Source of the DNA: Eubacterium sp. CAG:251
GTDB taxonomy: Bacteria; Bacillota; Clostridia; Oscillospirales; Acutalibacteraceae
Length of the DNA stretch: 64,000 nt
Direction of reading: 5' to 3'
Assembly: GCA_000436835.1 (NCBI GenBank)
Contig: FR889161.1
Location: forward strand, 120,890-184,889
The notes under the pieces were generated by a model. The model ran no database searches. It saw only the letters and a list, made by a program, of their open reading frames with translations, and was not told the origin of the DNA. Below, one piece after another: positions 33,448 through 42,248 of the stretch. The translations under genes and the position numbers were made by a program. Position 1 is the stretch's first letter. Each line of letters opens with the position of its first letter.

Positions 33448-34415
33448 TAATTCACTTTATTTTTTAACTCTCTGCCGTGGATTATATTTTGCGTGTTTTC
33501 AAGAATGTTTTTATAAATTCTTTCAACAGTTAAATGTGTAATTCCTGCGATATGAGGTGTTAAAATCAGTTTATCCTTAAGCTTTATATCAAGCAAAGGA
33601 TTGTCCTTTTCAAGCGGTTCGGGAGTAAAGACATCAAGCCCGGCACCTGCGATTTCGCCTTTTAACAGGGCGTTTTTAAGTGCATTATTATCCACCAAAT
33701 CCCCACGTGACGTATTTATTAAAAATGCGTCGTTTTTCATTTTTGAAAGGAAATTATCATCAACCGTATTTATTGTATCCGGTGTTACCGCAAGGTGGAG
33801 AGATACTATATCGCTTTCGCTTAAAAGCTTGTCAAGGTTTACATATTGAACGTTTAGCTTTTCTTCAAGGTTTTTATATCTTGTGCGGTTTGTATAAATA
33901 ACTTTAGCCCCTAAGGCATTACAAAATTCAGCCGTTTTTCTTGCAATATCGCCAAATCCGATTAAGCCGACGGTACATTCGCTGAGTTCTTTTTTTACAC
34001 CAAAAGAAGCTTTTTTAAACTCAATTTGCCTGCCGTTATATATTTCGTCAACACCCTTTGAAAAATTCCTTAAGCAGCCGAGCATAAGAAACAGCGCAAC
34101 CTCGCTTACCCCTGTATCGTTTACACCCTTATTGTTGCAAACAGGTATGCCTTTTTTTGTGGCATATTCAACGTCAATACCCTGATATCCTACACCTTCG
34201 CTCATAATAAGCTTTAAATTCGGCATTGAGTCAATAAGCGTTTTGTCAAGCGTGCCCATAGCGTCGATAAAAAGTAAATCCGTATCAAATCCGTCTGATA
34301 AAAGTCTGTCACTTTCGTTTAATTTAAAAAATTTAACATTATGTTTTTTTATTTCAGGTATGCAGTTAAAAACTTTTTCCCTTGTAGAAACGCTTGAAAA
34401 AAACGTTATATTCAT
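33447..34415 (-). CDS. D-isomer-specific 2-hydroxyacid dehydrogenase
   Basis: A 322-residue NAD-dependent dehydrogenase. The Rossmann motif is VGLIGFGDIARKTAEF (~140-155). The catalytic triad lies in NTSRGDLVD (Arg), DVFTPEPLE (Glu) and LTPHIAG (His). It lacks an ACT domain and is shorter than SerA, so its substrate is another 2-keto or 2-hydroxyacid (glyoxylate, hydroxypyruvate, lactate type); which one cannot be told. Monocistronic, ATG behind AAAAGAAGTG. Confidence 0.88.
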   Translation of the reverse strand: MNITFFSSVSTREKVFNCIPEIKKHNVKFFKLNESDRLLSDGFDTDLLFIDAMGTLDKTLIDSMPNLKLIMSEGVGYQGIDVEYATKKGIPVCNNKGVNDTGVSEVALFLMLGCLRNFSKGVDEIYNGRQIEFKKASFGVKKELSECTVGLIGFGDIARKTAEFCNALGAKVIYTNRTRYKNLEEKLNVQYVNLDKLLSESDIVSLHLAVTPDTINTVDDNFLSKMKNDAFLINTSRGDLVDNNALKNALLKGEIAGAGLDVFTPEPLEKDNPLLDIKLKDKLILTPHIAGITHLTVERIYKNILENTQNIIHGRELKNKVN

Positions 34416-34521
34416 ATTTTCACTTCTTTTGCAGTCTTTTTAAAAAATATTATATCATTTCAAATACTAAGTGTCAAAAACATTTCGCTTTGATTTGCAT
34501 ATAATAATTTGAGGTGATTTT

Positions 34522-36345
34522 ATGTGCGGCATTGCCGGAATATTAAGCAGCGATATAGATTTAAGAGGAGAAAAGCTTCTTGTTGAAAAAATGGGAAAAA
34601 CTCTGAAAAAAAGAGGTCCCGATGCAGCAGGCCTTTATCTTACACCAGAGGTGGCGCTTGTTCACAGGCGGCTTTCGGTAATCGATGTTGAAAACGGCGC
34701 TCAGCCAATGCATTTCGGCAAATATGTTATAGTCTATAACGGTGAGATTTATAATACGGATGAAGTAAGAAATGAGCTTGAAGGCTTCGGTTATAGGTTT
34801 GATACTCATTGCGATACCGAGGTTGTATTAAAGGCTTATGATAAATGGGGAAATGAAAGTGTTAAAAAGTTGAACGGGATTTTTGCCTATGCAATTTATG
34901 ATAAAAAGGAAAACTCACTTTTTGCCTGCCGTGACAGAATAGGTGTTAAACCGTTTTTCTATAATAAAACAAAAAATACATTTTCTTTCGCAAGCAAGAT
35001 TGATACGCTTTTGTGCCAACCTTATGTTAAAAGTGCGGTTGACGAAGAAGGACTTTATGAGATATTTATGCTCGGCCCCGCAAAAACAATCGGTAAGGCA
35101 ATTTTTAAGGATATTTGTGAACTTCCTCCCGCTTTTTGCCTGACATATAAAAACGGTGAAATCAAAACATATCCTTATTGGAAATTAGAGGCTAAGGAGT
35201 TTAATGAAAACGAGGAGACGGCGGCAGAACATACCTACCTTCTTGTTAAGGACTCGATTGAACGTCAGCTTGTAAGCGACGTGCCACTTGCAACATTTTT
35301 ATCGGGTGGGCTTGATTCCTCAATTATTTCAAAAATTGCGAGCGATAAATATAAGGAAAGCGGAAAAACGCTTGATACCTATTCGGTCGATTATACGGAT
35401 AATGACAAATATTTCAAAAAAAGCCTGTTTCAGCCAAATAAGGATTCGGATTATATTGACGTGATTTCAAGCTATATAGGCTCTAATCATCACAATATTG
35501 TTTTAAATAATGTTGACGTTGCGAATGCGCTTGAGGAAGCGGTAATCGAACGTGGCGTTCCCGGATTTGTTGATATTGATTCTTCACTAATGCTGTTTTG
35601 CAAGGAAGTAAAAAAAGATTTTACTGTTTGCCTTTCGGGCGAGTGCGCTGACGAAATATTTGCAGGTTATCCTTGGTATCATAAAAAAGAGATTCTTTTT
35701 GAAAATGTTTTTCCGTGGGCAAGAAATACTAACATTAGGCAAAGAATACTTAAAAACGGCTTTTTAAGCGACGGCGAGGAATATTTGCAAAGCGCTTATA
35801 AAAACACGCTTAAAAATATATCGTATTTAGAGAGCGACGATAAAATCAATAAAAGAATGAGAGAAATGTTTGTGCTTAATCTAAATTGGTTTATGCAAAC
35901 GCTTCTTGCAAGAAAAGATAATATGAGTATGGCTTCGTCGCTTGAGGTCAGAGTTCCGTTTTGTGATTACAGGCTTGTTGAATATGCATATAATATGCCG
36001 TGGAATATTAAGGCGCTTGACGGCAGGGAAAAGGGAATACTGAGAAAAGCGTTTGAAAACGATTTGCCAAAGGAAATTGCGTGGAGAAAGAAAAGCCCTT
36101 ATCCAAAAACTCATAATCCCGCTTATTTTGCAAGGGTTAAGGAACTTCTTGCAATTGCGCTTACCGATAAATCGACTCCGCTTATGGATTGGATAGATAT
36201 TGACAATTTATATCTTCTTTTGCAAAATCCCGACTCACTCCCCGAACCGTGGTACGGTCAACTTATGGGTATTCCTCAAATTGCGGCTTATATTTATCAA
36301 ATTTATGCGTGGATTAAGCATTACAATGTTGAATTTGAAATATAA
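34522..36345 (+). CDS. asnB: Asparagine synthase (glutamine-hydrolysing)
   Basis: A 607-residue AsnB that makes asparagine from aspartate, ATP and glutamine. Cys2 of MCGIAGIL is the glutaminase nucleophile, with RRLSVID, VYNGEIYN and the DTEV segments of the class II amidotransferase domain (to ~200). The synthetase domain has the PP-loop FLSGGLDSSI (~260), SGECADEIFAGYPWY and RVPFCDYRLVEYA. ATG behind GAGGTG; a TATAAT-like box lies at about 34499-34504, so the leader is very short. Confidence 0.96.
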   Translation: MCGIAGILSSDIDLRGEKLLVEKMGKTLKKRGPDAAGLYLTPEVALVHRRLSVIDVENGAQPMHFGKYVIVYNGEIYNTDEVRNELEGFGYRFDTHCDTEVVLKAYDKWGNESVKKLNGIFAYAIYDKKENSLFACRDRIGVKPFFYNKTKNTFSFASKIDTLLCQPYVKSAVDEEGLYEIFMLGPAKTIGKAIFKDICELPPAFCLTYKNGEIKTYPYWKLEAKEFNENEETAAEHTYLLVKDSIERQLVSDVPLATFLSGGLDSSIISKIASDKYKESGKTLDTYSVDYTDNDKYFKKSLFQPNKDSDYIDVISSYIGSNHHNIVLNNVDVANALEEAVIERGVPGFVDIDSSLMLFCKEVKKDFTVCLSGECADEIFAGYPWYHKKEILFENVFPWARNTNIRQRILKNGFLSDGEEYLQSAYKNTLKNISYLESDDKINKRMREMFVLNLNWFMQTLLARKDNMSMASSLEVRVPFCDYRLVEYAYNMPWNIKALDGREKGILRKAFENDLPKEIAWRKKSPYPKTHNPAYFARVKELLAIALTDKSTPLMDWIDIDNLYLLLQNPDSLPEPWYGQLMGIPQIAAYIYQIYAWIKHYNVEFEI

Positions 36346-36394
36346 TTGTGATATATTTACTGTATAGAATAAGTTATTGATTAGGAATTTTATT

Positions 36395-37195
36395 ATGACA
36401 AATGAAGAATATATAAAAGCAATAGATATGCGCACATCAAGAAGAACATATAAAGCAAGAGCGCTTGATAAGAGTATTCTTGAAGTGCTGAAAAATATGG
36501 TCGATGCAGTTAACGAGGCAAGCGGTCTTGAATTTCAGCTTGTTGAGGACGGAACACCTGCATTCAAGATTTTCTCCGGCAGATTTTCGTATATTGCAGT
36601 ATGCGGCGAAGACAGCGAAGCGGCAAGGATTAAAAGCGGCTATTGGGGAGAGTCAATCGTGCTTCAATGCGTTTATCATGGTTTGGGTACCTGTTGGGTT
36701 TCAGGCACTTATGATGAAAATAAAGTTTACAAAGCAATTGATTTGCCCAAAAAGCACAGGCTTTATGCCGTAATAGTTGTCGGTTACGTTAAAGATAAGC
36801 TCAGCGCTAAGGAAAAACTTATGTATAACGCAACTCATAAGAATAATAAGCCTTATCAAAAAATGTTTGAGGTTTGCGATAAAAAGCTTCCGCCGTATTA
36901 TGAATATGCAATGAAGCTTGTTGAAAAAGCGCCGTCTGCCACTAACCGCCGTCCCGTGCATTTCAGATATGAGGACGATATTATTAAAGGTTATGTTGAT
37001 GAGCCTTATTCGGATAAAAGCCTTGATTTCGGTATTGCGCAGCTCCATTTTCAGCTTGGCGCAGCCGCAAAAGGCATTAAGGGCGAATGGGATAATAACG
37101 GCAGATTTTGTACTGAAAATGCCAAGGTGATTAAATTCCCTGAAGCTGAAAATGACGAGAAAGTAAATATACAGGAGGATAACGAAAATGAGTGA
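36395..37195 (+). CDS. Nitroreductase family protein (TM1586 type)
   Basis: A 266-residue FMN-dependent oxidoreductase-fold protein. It begins with the family's MRTSRRTYKARAL segment. Residues ~60-105 (SGRFSYIAVCG...GESIVLQCVYHGLGTCWVSGTYD) resemble the flavin pocket, and a second half (~165-235) has VEKAPSATNRRPVHFRY and DFGIAQLHFQLGAAAKG. The layout matches the TM1586_NiRdase family of tandem half-domains. The ATG at 36395 follows AGGAATTT; an in-frame TTG at 36377 is less likely. It overlaps the GDPD gene by 8 bases. The physiological substrate is unknown. Confidence 0.82.
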   Translation: MTNEEYIKAIDMRTSRRTYKARALDKSILEVLKNMVDAVNEASGLEFQLVEDGTPAFKIFSGRFSYIAVCGEDSEAARIKSGYWGESIVLQCVYHGLGTCWVSGTYDENKVYKAIDLPKKHRLYAVIVVGYVKDKLSAKEKLMYNATHKNNKPYQKMFEVCDKKLPPYYEYAMKLVEKAPSATNRRPVHFRYEDDIIKGYVDEPYSDKSLDFGIAQLHFQLGAAAKGIKGEWDNNGRFCTENAKVIKFPEAENDEKVNIQEDNENE

Positions 37196-38114
37196 TGAAA
37201 TTAAAAAAATTGACGAAATTTCAGAAACGCAAAATGCGCCTGAAATAAAAAAAGAAAAGAAAAAGCTTTCAAAAAAAGCTAAAAAAATAATTATCATTGT
37301 TGTATCGGTTATTGTATTTCTTCTCGTTGCGGCTGTTGTCGCAGGCGTGTGTGCGCTCAATTCATATTGCAAAACTAAGGATTATACGGTGGTCGCAACA
37401 GCAGATGATGTTACTCTTGTGGCTCATCGTGGTATGAGAAGTGTTGCTCCCGAAAATACGACAGCGTCATTTAACGAAGCAGGCAGGCACGGCTATTGGG
37501 GCGCTGAATGTGACGTTTACAGAACTAAGGACGGCGTTTGGATTGTCTCTCACGACAGGCATACCTACAGAATGATGGATGAATCCGCTTTTATTGAAAA
37601 GAAAACATACGACGAACTTATGGCTATGAATGTTGACAACGGAGTTAATATTGATAAATATAAGGATTTGAAGATGTGTTCACTTGAAGAATATCTTGAA
37701 ATTTGCAAAAATTATCAAATGACACCTGTTATCGAACTCAAGGGCGAAAACAACACTCAGTATTATAATGAAATTGTAAATCTTGCTGAGAAGTATAACC
37801 TTAAGCCGGTTTATATTTCGTTCCATCTCGAAAATCTTAAAACTATGCGAAAGCTTGACACCACAAGCAAAATGTATTACCTTGTTCAAAAAATCAGTGA
37901 AAAAGATATTGAAGATGCAAGAAGTATTTTGGATTGCGGCATTGATTTTAACGGTAATAAGGAAGCTAATTTTAAAAATGACATTCTTAAAAAATGCCGT
38001 GATCAAGGTTTGGACCTCGGTGCTTGGACGATTAATGACCCTGAGGTTATGAAAAAGCTTGAGAAAAACGGTGTAACGCTTATTACAACAGATTCTATTG
38101 AGTACGATAAATAA
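37188..38114 (+). CDS. Membrane-anchored glycerophosphodiester phosphodiesterase
   Basis: A 308-residue protein with a charged lysine-rich cytoplasmic start (~1-38), one membrane segment (~39-62) and an extracytoplasmic GDPD TIM barrel. Active-site residues are visible in VAHRGMRSVAPENT, ECDVYRTKDGVWIVSHD, IELKG, and the C-terminal LGAWTINDPEVM. GDPDs release glycerol 3-phosphate from phospholipid head groups or teichoic acid. Outward display suggests a wall polymer or lipid substrate. The start follows CAGGAGGATAACGAAA within the nitroreductase gene. Confidence 0.9.
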   Translation: MSDEIKKIDEISETQNAPEIKKEKKKLSKKAKKIIIIVVSVIVFLLVAAVVAGVCALNSYCKTKDYTVVATADDVTLVAHRGMRSVAPENTTASFNEAGRHGYWGAECDVYRTKDGVWIVSHDRHTYRMMDESAFIEKKTYDELMAMNVDNGVNIDKYKDLKMCSLEEYLEICKNYQMTPVIELKGENNTQYYNEIVNLAEKYNLKPVYISFHLENLKTMRKLDTTSKMYYLVQKISEKDIEDARSILDCGIDFNGNKEANFKNDILKKCRDQGLDLGAWTINDPEVMKKLEKNGVTLITTDSIEYDK

Positions 38115-38130
38115 AAATATTATTTAAATA

Positions 38131-38169
38131 AAAAACGAAGATTCACAATATGTGTTTCTTCGTTTTTTT
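38131..38169 (+). terminator. Terminator after the GDPD gene
   Basis: Stem AAAAACGAAGA pairing with TCTTCGTTTTT and an inner CACA/TGTG stem, followed by T-run. Confidence 0.88.
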
Positions 38170-38282
38170 ATTTATACAAAAACGGTAATTTGCATTATAT
38201 TAGAAAGATGTCTTGTAAAACTGTCGAATTTGTCAAGGAAAATGGCAAAATTTTGGTTAATCGGTATATTTATTACAAAAAG

Positions 38283-38328
38283 GTTACAATTTTGTTGTAA
38301 CATATTACTATAGATTACAAAATGTAAT
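38283..38328. promoter_or_regulatory. Two operator-like palindromes upstream of the CHAP gene
   Basis: GTTACAA-TTTTG-TTGTAAC (38283-38301) and ATTACA-AAA-TGTAAT (38314-38328) are perfect inverted repeats sharing the TTACA/TGTAA core, 40-90 bases before the chosen start. They contain WalR-like TGTAA half-sites but not the WalR direct-repeat spacing. The regulator is unknown. Confidence 0.5.
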
Positions 38329-38371
38329 TTATGTTAAAATGTCAACGTCGCTTATTAAAGGAGGCGTTATA

Positions 38372-39031
38372 TTGATAAAAATACTGAAAAAGGGTATTCT
38401 TGCAGTTGTTATGACAGCGCTCATATTAACTCTTTCCCCACTTACAGCATTTTCACAAGAATACAAGCCGAGGCTTACAGCTCCAAACGGTGAGCCTTAC
38501 TATACAAGCAAATTAAACGTTTATTCCCAAACGGGATACGGAATGCCAAACTGTGTTGCTTACGCTTACGGCAGGCTTTATGAGCTTAACGGTGAAGCGC
38601 CAAAGCTTAACAGAGGTGACGCAGGTCAATGGTGGAGTATCAATAAAAGAAACGGTTATTATGATTACGGTGACGTTGCCGAAAGGGGTGCAGTAGCCTG
38701 TTGGTCAAACCATGTTGCAATAGTCGAAGAAATTAATAAGGACGGCAGTATTACTGTTTCGGAGTCGCATTGGGGCGGCAATTATTTTAACACTAAAACA
38801 TATTATAATATGTCTTCTCATTACGGACAGAGATTTTACGGCTATATTTACGCATACACTCCAAAAGATGACGAAAAAGCAGACAGCAAGTCAAATGATA
38901 ATGAGACGTATACATTTGAAGATACGTATTTTGAGCCGCAGGAAAAGACGGCTTTCACCGCTCTTGAATTTAAGCAGAGCAACAATCAAATTATGAATCC
39001 CAATAACAATTTTATTTTAAATTCAAAATAA
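38372..39031 (+). CDS. Secreted CHAP-domain amidase/peptidase
   Basis: About 219 residues. A signal peptide (to ~30, ending near AFSQ) is followed by a CHAP domain (~45-160) with the catalytic Cys in GMPNCVAYAYGR and the His in SNHVAIVEEI, then a charged tail (~165-219). CHAP enzymes cut peptidoglycan stem peptides or cross-bridges. I chose TTG at 38372, seven bases after AAAGGAGG; the ATG at 38339 would put 11 codons before the signal peptide and has no ribosome site. No cell-wall binding repeat is attached. Confidence 0.85.
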   Translation: MIKILKKGILAVVMTALILTLSPLTAFSQEYKPRLTAPNGEPYYTSKLNVYSQTGYGMPNCVAYAYGRLYELNGEAPKLNRGDAGQWWSINKRNGYYDYGDVAERGAVACWSNHVAIVEEINKDGSITVSESHWGGNYFNTKTYYNMSSHYGQRFYGYIYAYTPKDDEKADSKSNDNETYTFEDTYFEPQEKTAFTALEFKQSNNQIMNPNNNFILNSK

Positions 39032-39060
39032 TAAAAATACGAATATTTATTGAATTAATT

Positions 39061-39099
39061 AAAGGTGTAATCCCGACAACAGCAGGATTACACCTTTTT
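39061..39099. terminator. Bidirectional terminator between CHAP and MFS genes
   Basis: A 13-bp perfect stem AAAGGTGTAATCC/GGATTACACCTTT with an 11-base loop and trailing T-run, between convergent genes. Confidence 0.92.
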
Positions 39100-39110
39100 C
39101 TTATTTTTAT

Positions 39111-40310
39111 TTAGTTTAAACCGTTTTTAATTCTGTAAGTCATTGATGACGGATGTCGGCTTCCCCAAGCAGCATAGATAATTATTGAAATAACATTTGC
39201 CACCGAGATAATTGCAAACATATGATTATATCCAACGCAGTCAATGAGAACTCCGGCAATGCCGCCGCCTATTCCTATTCCTATGTCATATGCACAAAGG
39301 AATGTTGAATTGGCAGCGCCCCTGCGCTCAGGCGGAGCGATATTGACTGCCATTGCCTGAAGCGAAGGTTCAATTCCGCCAAAAGCAAAGCCTGATAATA
39401 CAGATGAAATTATAAATGTAATATTATTAGGAATAAACGCAAGCAAAAGTAATGCCGCAAACATAAAAATATTACATATATATACAAATATGCTTTCGCC
39501 TTTTTTGTCGGCTTGTTTGCCGATAAACACTCTGGTTAATAACAGTGCAATTGCCATAACGGTGAAATAAGCACCGCCGGAAATAGTTATCTTGTCAGAT
39601 TGCACTGCAAATTTAAGAGTGTAATTCTCAAGTGCACCGTAAGTTAAAAGAAATATAAGCACAACACACGAAGCAGGCAAAGCATCTTTATCTATAAGAT
39701 GTTTGATGTTGAATGGCTTTCTTGCAATATTAAGCTTAGGCAGGCTTAAAAAAGCATACAAAAACAGGCATAATACCATGCACCCTGTTGAAGTTGTAAA
39801 AAGCGTTGTAAAGCTTTTATTCATTAACTTTTCACCGATTGCAGGAGCGCAAGCAGTTGCGAGAGCAGTTGCCATTCCAAACATTCCCATTCCTTCGGAA
39901 AATCGCTCTTTAGGAATAATATCAGAGGCTATTGTAGACGTTGACGTGTTTGAAAAAGCAAGGGCAAATCCGTGAATCATTCGAAATATAACAGCAAGAG
40001 CAATTGAGGATAAGGCAGTATAAACAAGCAAATACCCCATTGGCATAAGCGCCATACCGATAATACCGATAAGCAAAATCAATTTTCGCTTTCCGTTATC
40101 AAGCATCCAGCCGACAAACGGACGGCATATAACTGATACAACGCAAAAAAGCGTGACACACAGACCGGATATGCTGTCTGAATATCCGAGATATGATATA
40201 AAAAACGGAAAAGTAGACAGTATCATTAAGTGATTTAAAAAAACAAGAAAATTAACAATGATAATTATAATGAAATTCTTGCTCCATAATTTTACATTTT
40301 TTTCTTTCAT
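39111..40310 (-). CDS. MFS transporter
   Basis: A 399-residue, twelve-segment major facilitator. It shows the loop 2-3 motif GWMLDNGKRKLIL (DxxxxR/K type), IFRMIHGFALAFSNTS, FSEGMGMFGMATALA, and the second-half GKQADKKGE. This is the drug/sugar exporter-like MFS_1 group; the substrate cannot be assigned. Start at 40310 (MKEKNVKLW) behind AGAAGGTG; the open frame continues upstream through the tar terminator and is not credible there. Confidence 0.85.
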   Translation of the reverse strand: MKEKNVKLWSKNFIIIIIVNFLVFLNHLMILSTFPFFISYLGYSDSISGLCVTLFCVVSVICRPFVGWMLDNGKRKLILLIGIIGMALMPMGYLLVYTALSSIALAVIFRMIHGFALAFSNTSTSTIASDIIPKERFSEGMGMFGMATALATACAPAIGEKLMNKSFTTLFTTSTGCMVLCLFLYAFLSLPKLNIARKPFNIKHLIDKDALPASCVVLIFLLTYGALENYTLKFAVQSDKITISGGAYFTVMAIALLLTRVFIGKQADKKGESIFVYICNIFMFAALLLLAFIPNNITFIISSVLSGFAFGGIEPSLQAMAVNIAPPERRGAANSTFLCAYDIGIGIGGGIAGVLIDCVGYNHMFAIISVANVISIIIYAAWGSRHPSSMTYRIKNGLN

Positions 40311-40344
40311 ATAGCACCTTCTGAATTTTATTTGAGCAAAAATA

Positions 40345-40376
40345 AAAAGCGTAAGCCCATCCGGACTTACGCTTTT
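40345..40376 (-). terminator. Terminator of the teichoic acid operon
   Basis: An 11-bp perfect stem AAAAGCGTAAG/CTTACGCTTTT with a 10-base loop; on the minus strand it is followed by a T-rich run. Confidence 0.88.
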
Positions 40377-40470
40377 CGCTACTCGATGTATTGATTTTAT
40401 CACTTTATATTGCAAAAAGTCAAATGTTTTTTGAAAAATAAATTATACTTTTTTGTTTGCGCTTAAAAAT

Positions 40471-41496
40471 TTATTCTTCCCATTTCATAATGGTCTTACC
40501 AAATGACTTTTGCGTATCTTTTTCAAATGCATTTTTAATATCGGTTGTAGTACGAACTACATTGACAGAATTGATAAGATTGCCGAGGTAATCGATAATC
40601 TCAGGATGCTTTTTATACATATCAACAGTCTTTGCAAAGTCCTTAACACCGCTTCTTGATGAGCCGAATACACGAAGACCTTTTTCAAGAATCATTCTTG
40701 TATTAATAGGAACAGGATATTCGCTGACACCTAAGATTGAAATAGTGCCCTCAGGTTTTATAAGACCGATAATTTGCTCAATTGCAATCGGACTTCCGTT
40801 TCCGCCTACACATTCAAATGCGTGGTCAGTAGTAAACCCGTCCGGTACTTCGTTTACAAGATGGGTTTCGTCTGCAAACGTGAAATCCGCAAGCTTGTCG
40901 CTTGAAGTGCCGAAAACGACGATTTTAGATTTTGGAAAATGATATTTTAAGAATAAAGAAGTTATATATCCGAGGTTGCCGTCACCCCAAACGGAAATGG
41001 TATTTCTTCTTGCGTGCGCAATCTTGTCAAAGCGTGAAATGGCATGAACTGAAACAGAAACAATCTCAGTAAATGCAGCAACAGTCATATCGATATCGTC
41101 CGGAAGCTTAACAAGCCTTTTAGGCGAAATTTCAACAAATTCCTGCAAAAAGCCGTCCATAGACGAGCCGCAGAATTTTGAAGAACGAAGATAGTTCTCT
41201 GCAATAAATTCGTCCTTTTCAACAGGAGCGTTAGGAACCATAACAACCTTGTCGCCGGTTTTAAATGTTCCCGTAGGGTCAAGAAAAACTTCGCCTACAC
41301 CTTCGTGAATAAGCGCCATAGGAAGCTTTTCGGCAAGCACCTTTGCATCACGTGTTCCGAGATAATATCTCATATCTGCATTGCAGATAGACAAATATGT
41401 AGGCCTTACAATTGCGTTTTCACCAAAAAGGTTGATATCTTCAAAAGCAATCTCAAATCTTCTTGGGGCAACGAGCCTGTAAACAGTATTAATCAT
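40471..41496 (-). CDS. tarJ: Ribulose-5-phosphate reductase TarJ (zinc-dependent dehydrogenase)
   Basis: A 341-residue MDR-type dehydrogenase that makes ribitol 5-phosphate from ribulose 5-phosphate with NADPH, feeding TarI. It shows the ligand region YLSICNADMRYY, HEGVGEV, GDKVVMVPN and a nucleotide fold near ISVWGDGNLGYITSLFL. The start at 41496 (MINTVYRL) lies behind GGAGGACGAAAG within tarI; the genes overlap by 8 bases. TarJ identity rests on the fusion-like tarI-tarJ coupling plus family resemblance. Confidence 0.9.
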   Translation of the reverse strand: MINTVYRLVAPRRFEIAFEDINLFGENAIVRPTYLSICNADMRYYLGTRDAKVLAEKLPMALIHEGVGEVFLDPTGTFKTGDKVVMVPNAPVEKDEFIAENYLRSSKFCGSSMDGFLQEFVEISPKRLVKLPDDIDMTVAAFTEIVSVSVHAISRFDKIAHARRNTISVWGDGNLGYITSLFLKYHFPKSKIVVFGTSSDKLADFTFADETHLVNEVPDGFTTDHAFECVGGNGSPIAIEQIIGLIKPEGTISILGVSEYPVPINTRMILEKGLRVFGSSRSGVKDFAKTVDMYKKHPEIIDYLGNLINSVNVVRTTTDIKNAFEKDTQKSFGKTIMKWEE

Positions 41497-42202
41497 CGCT
41501 TTCGTCCTCCAACAAAGACTTGGCAACCTTAAGGTCATAAGGATATGTTATTTTCATATTAAAGGTTTCACCCTCAACAAGCGCAACATTTTCGCCTTTA
41601 ATAACAAATATCTTAGCGGCATCTGTAAGAATATCTTTTTCCTCGTCTGAAAGCGAATTGTAAATATTCTTAAGTTTAAGTGCATTGAAAGATTGCGGAG
41701 TTTGACCCTGATACATTTTGCTTCTGTCAGGGATTGAACTTATAACAGTGTTGTCATTAGCCTCAACAATCGTATCAGTAGCGGGAACGACAGTATCGCA
41801 AGCGCCGTACTGCTTTGCAAATTCAATGTTTTCTTTAATAATTCTGCCCGTAACAAAAGGACGAACGCTGTCGTGAGTAACAATAATTGTATCGTCGTTG
41901 AGGTTGCCCTCGGCTTCAATAAACTTAATTGCATTCATAATAGTTTCGTTTCTTGTATCGCCGCCCTCGATAACGGCAATTTTGTCACTTGCAGGGGCAA
42001 TGTGCTTTTCGATAAGATTTTTTGTATGTTCAACCCATTGCTTAGGGCAGAGAACGATAATCTTTTCGAAATCAGGAACAGCAAAAAATTTCTCTATCGT
42101 GTAAACAATGATAGGCTTGTCCTTTACCGTAAGATATTGCTTAGGCTTGTCGCCGCCCATTCTTGAGCCGACACCGCCGGCTAATATAACTGCATAAACC
42201 AT
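41489..42202 (-). CDS. tarI: Ribitol-5-phosphate cytidylyltransferase TarI
   Basis: A 237-residue nucleotidyltransferase of the IspD/TarI fold. The CTP loop is VILAGGVGSRMGGDKPKQYL at residues ~5-24. VTHDSVRPFVT and TPQSFNALKLKNIY are family motifs. It makes CDP-ribitol, the donor for poly(ribitol phosphate) wall polymers. IspD is the alternative, but linkage to tarJ and two polymerases favours TarI. ATG behind AAGGAG. Confidence 0.92.
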   Translation of the reverse strand: MVYAVILAGGVGSRMGGDKPKQYLTVKDKPIIVYTIEKFFAVPDFEKIIVLCPKQWVEHTKNLIEKHIAPASDKIAVIEGGDTRNETIMNAIKFIEAEGNLNDDTIIVTHDSVRPFVTGRIIKENIEFAKQYGACDTVVPATDTIVEANDNTVISSIPDRSKMYQGQTPQSFNALKLKNIYNSLSDEEKDILTDAAKIFVIKGENVALVEGETFNMKITYPYDLKVAKSLLEDESDD

Positions 42203-42248
42203 AAATTTAAACTCCTTGTAAGGTTTGTTATATATTTGTATATTTATA

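Noticed and set aside
36701..37372. A 223-residue minus-strand frame opposite the nitroreductase/GDPD genes
   Set aside because: It lies antisense to two well-supported overlapping genes, with no ribosome site or recognisable domain.
38283..38328. WalR box
   Set aside because: WalR sites are direct TGTWAH repeats five bases apart; here the half-sites are inverted and the spacing does not fit on either strand.
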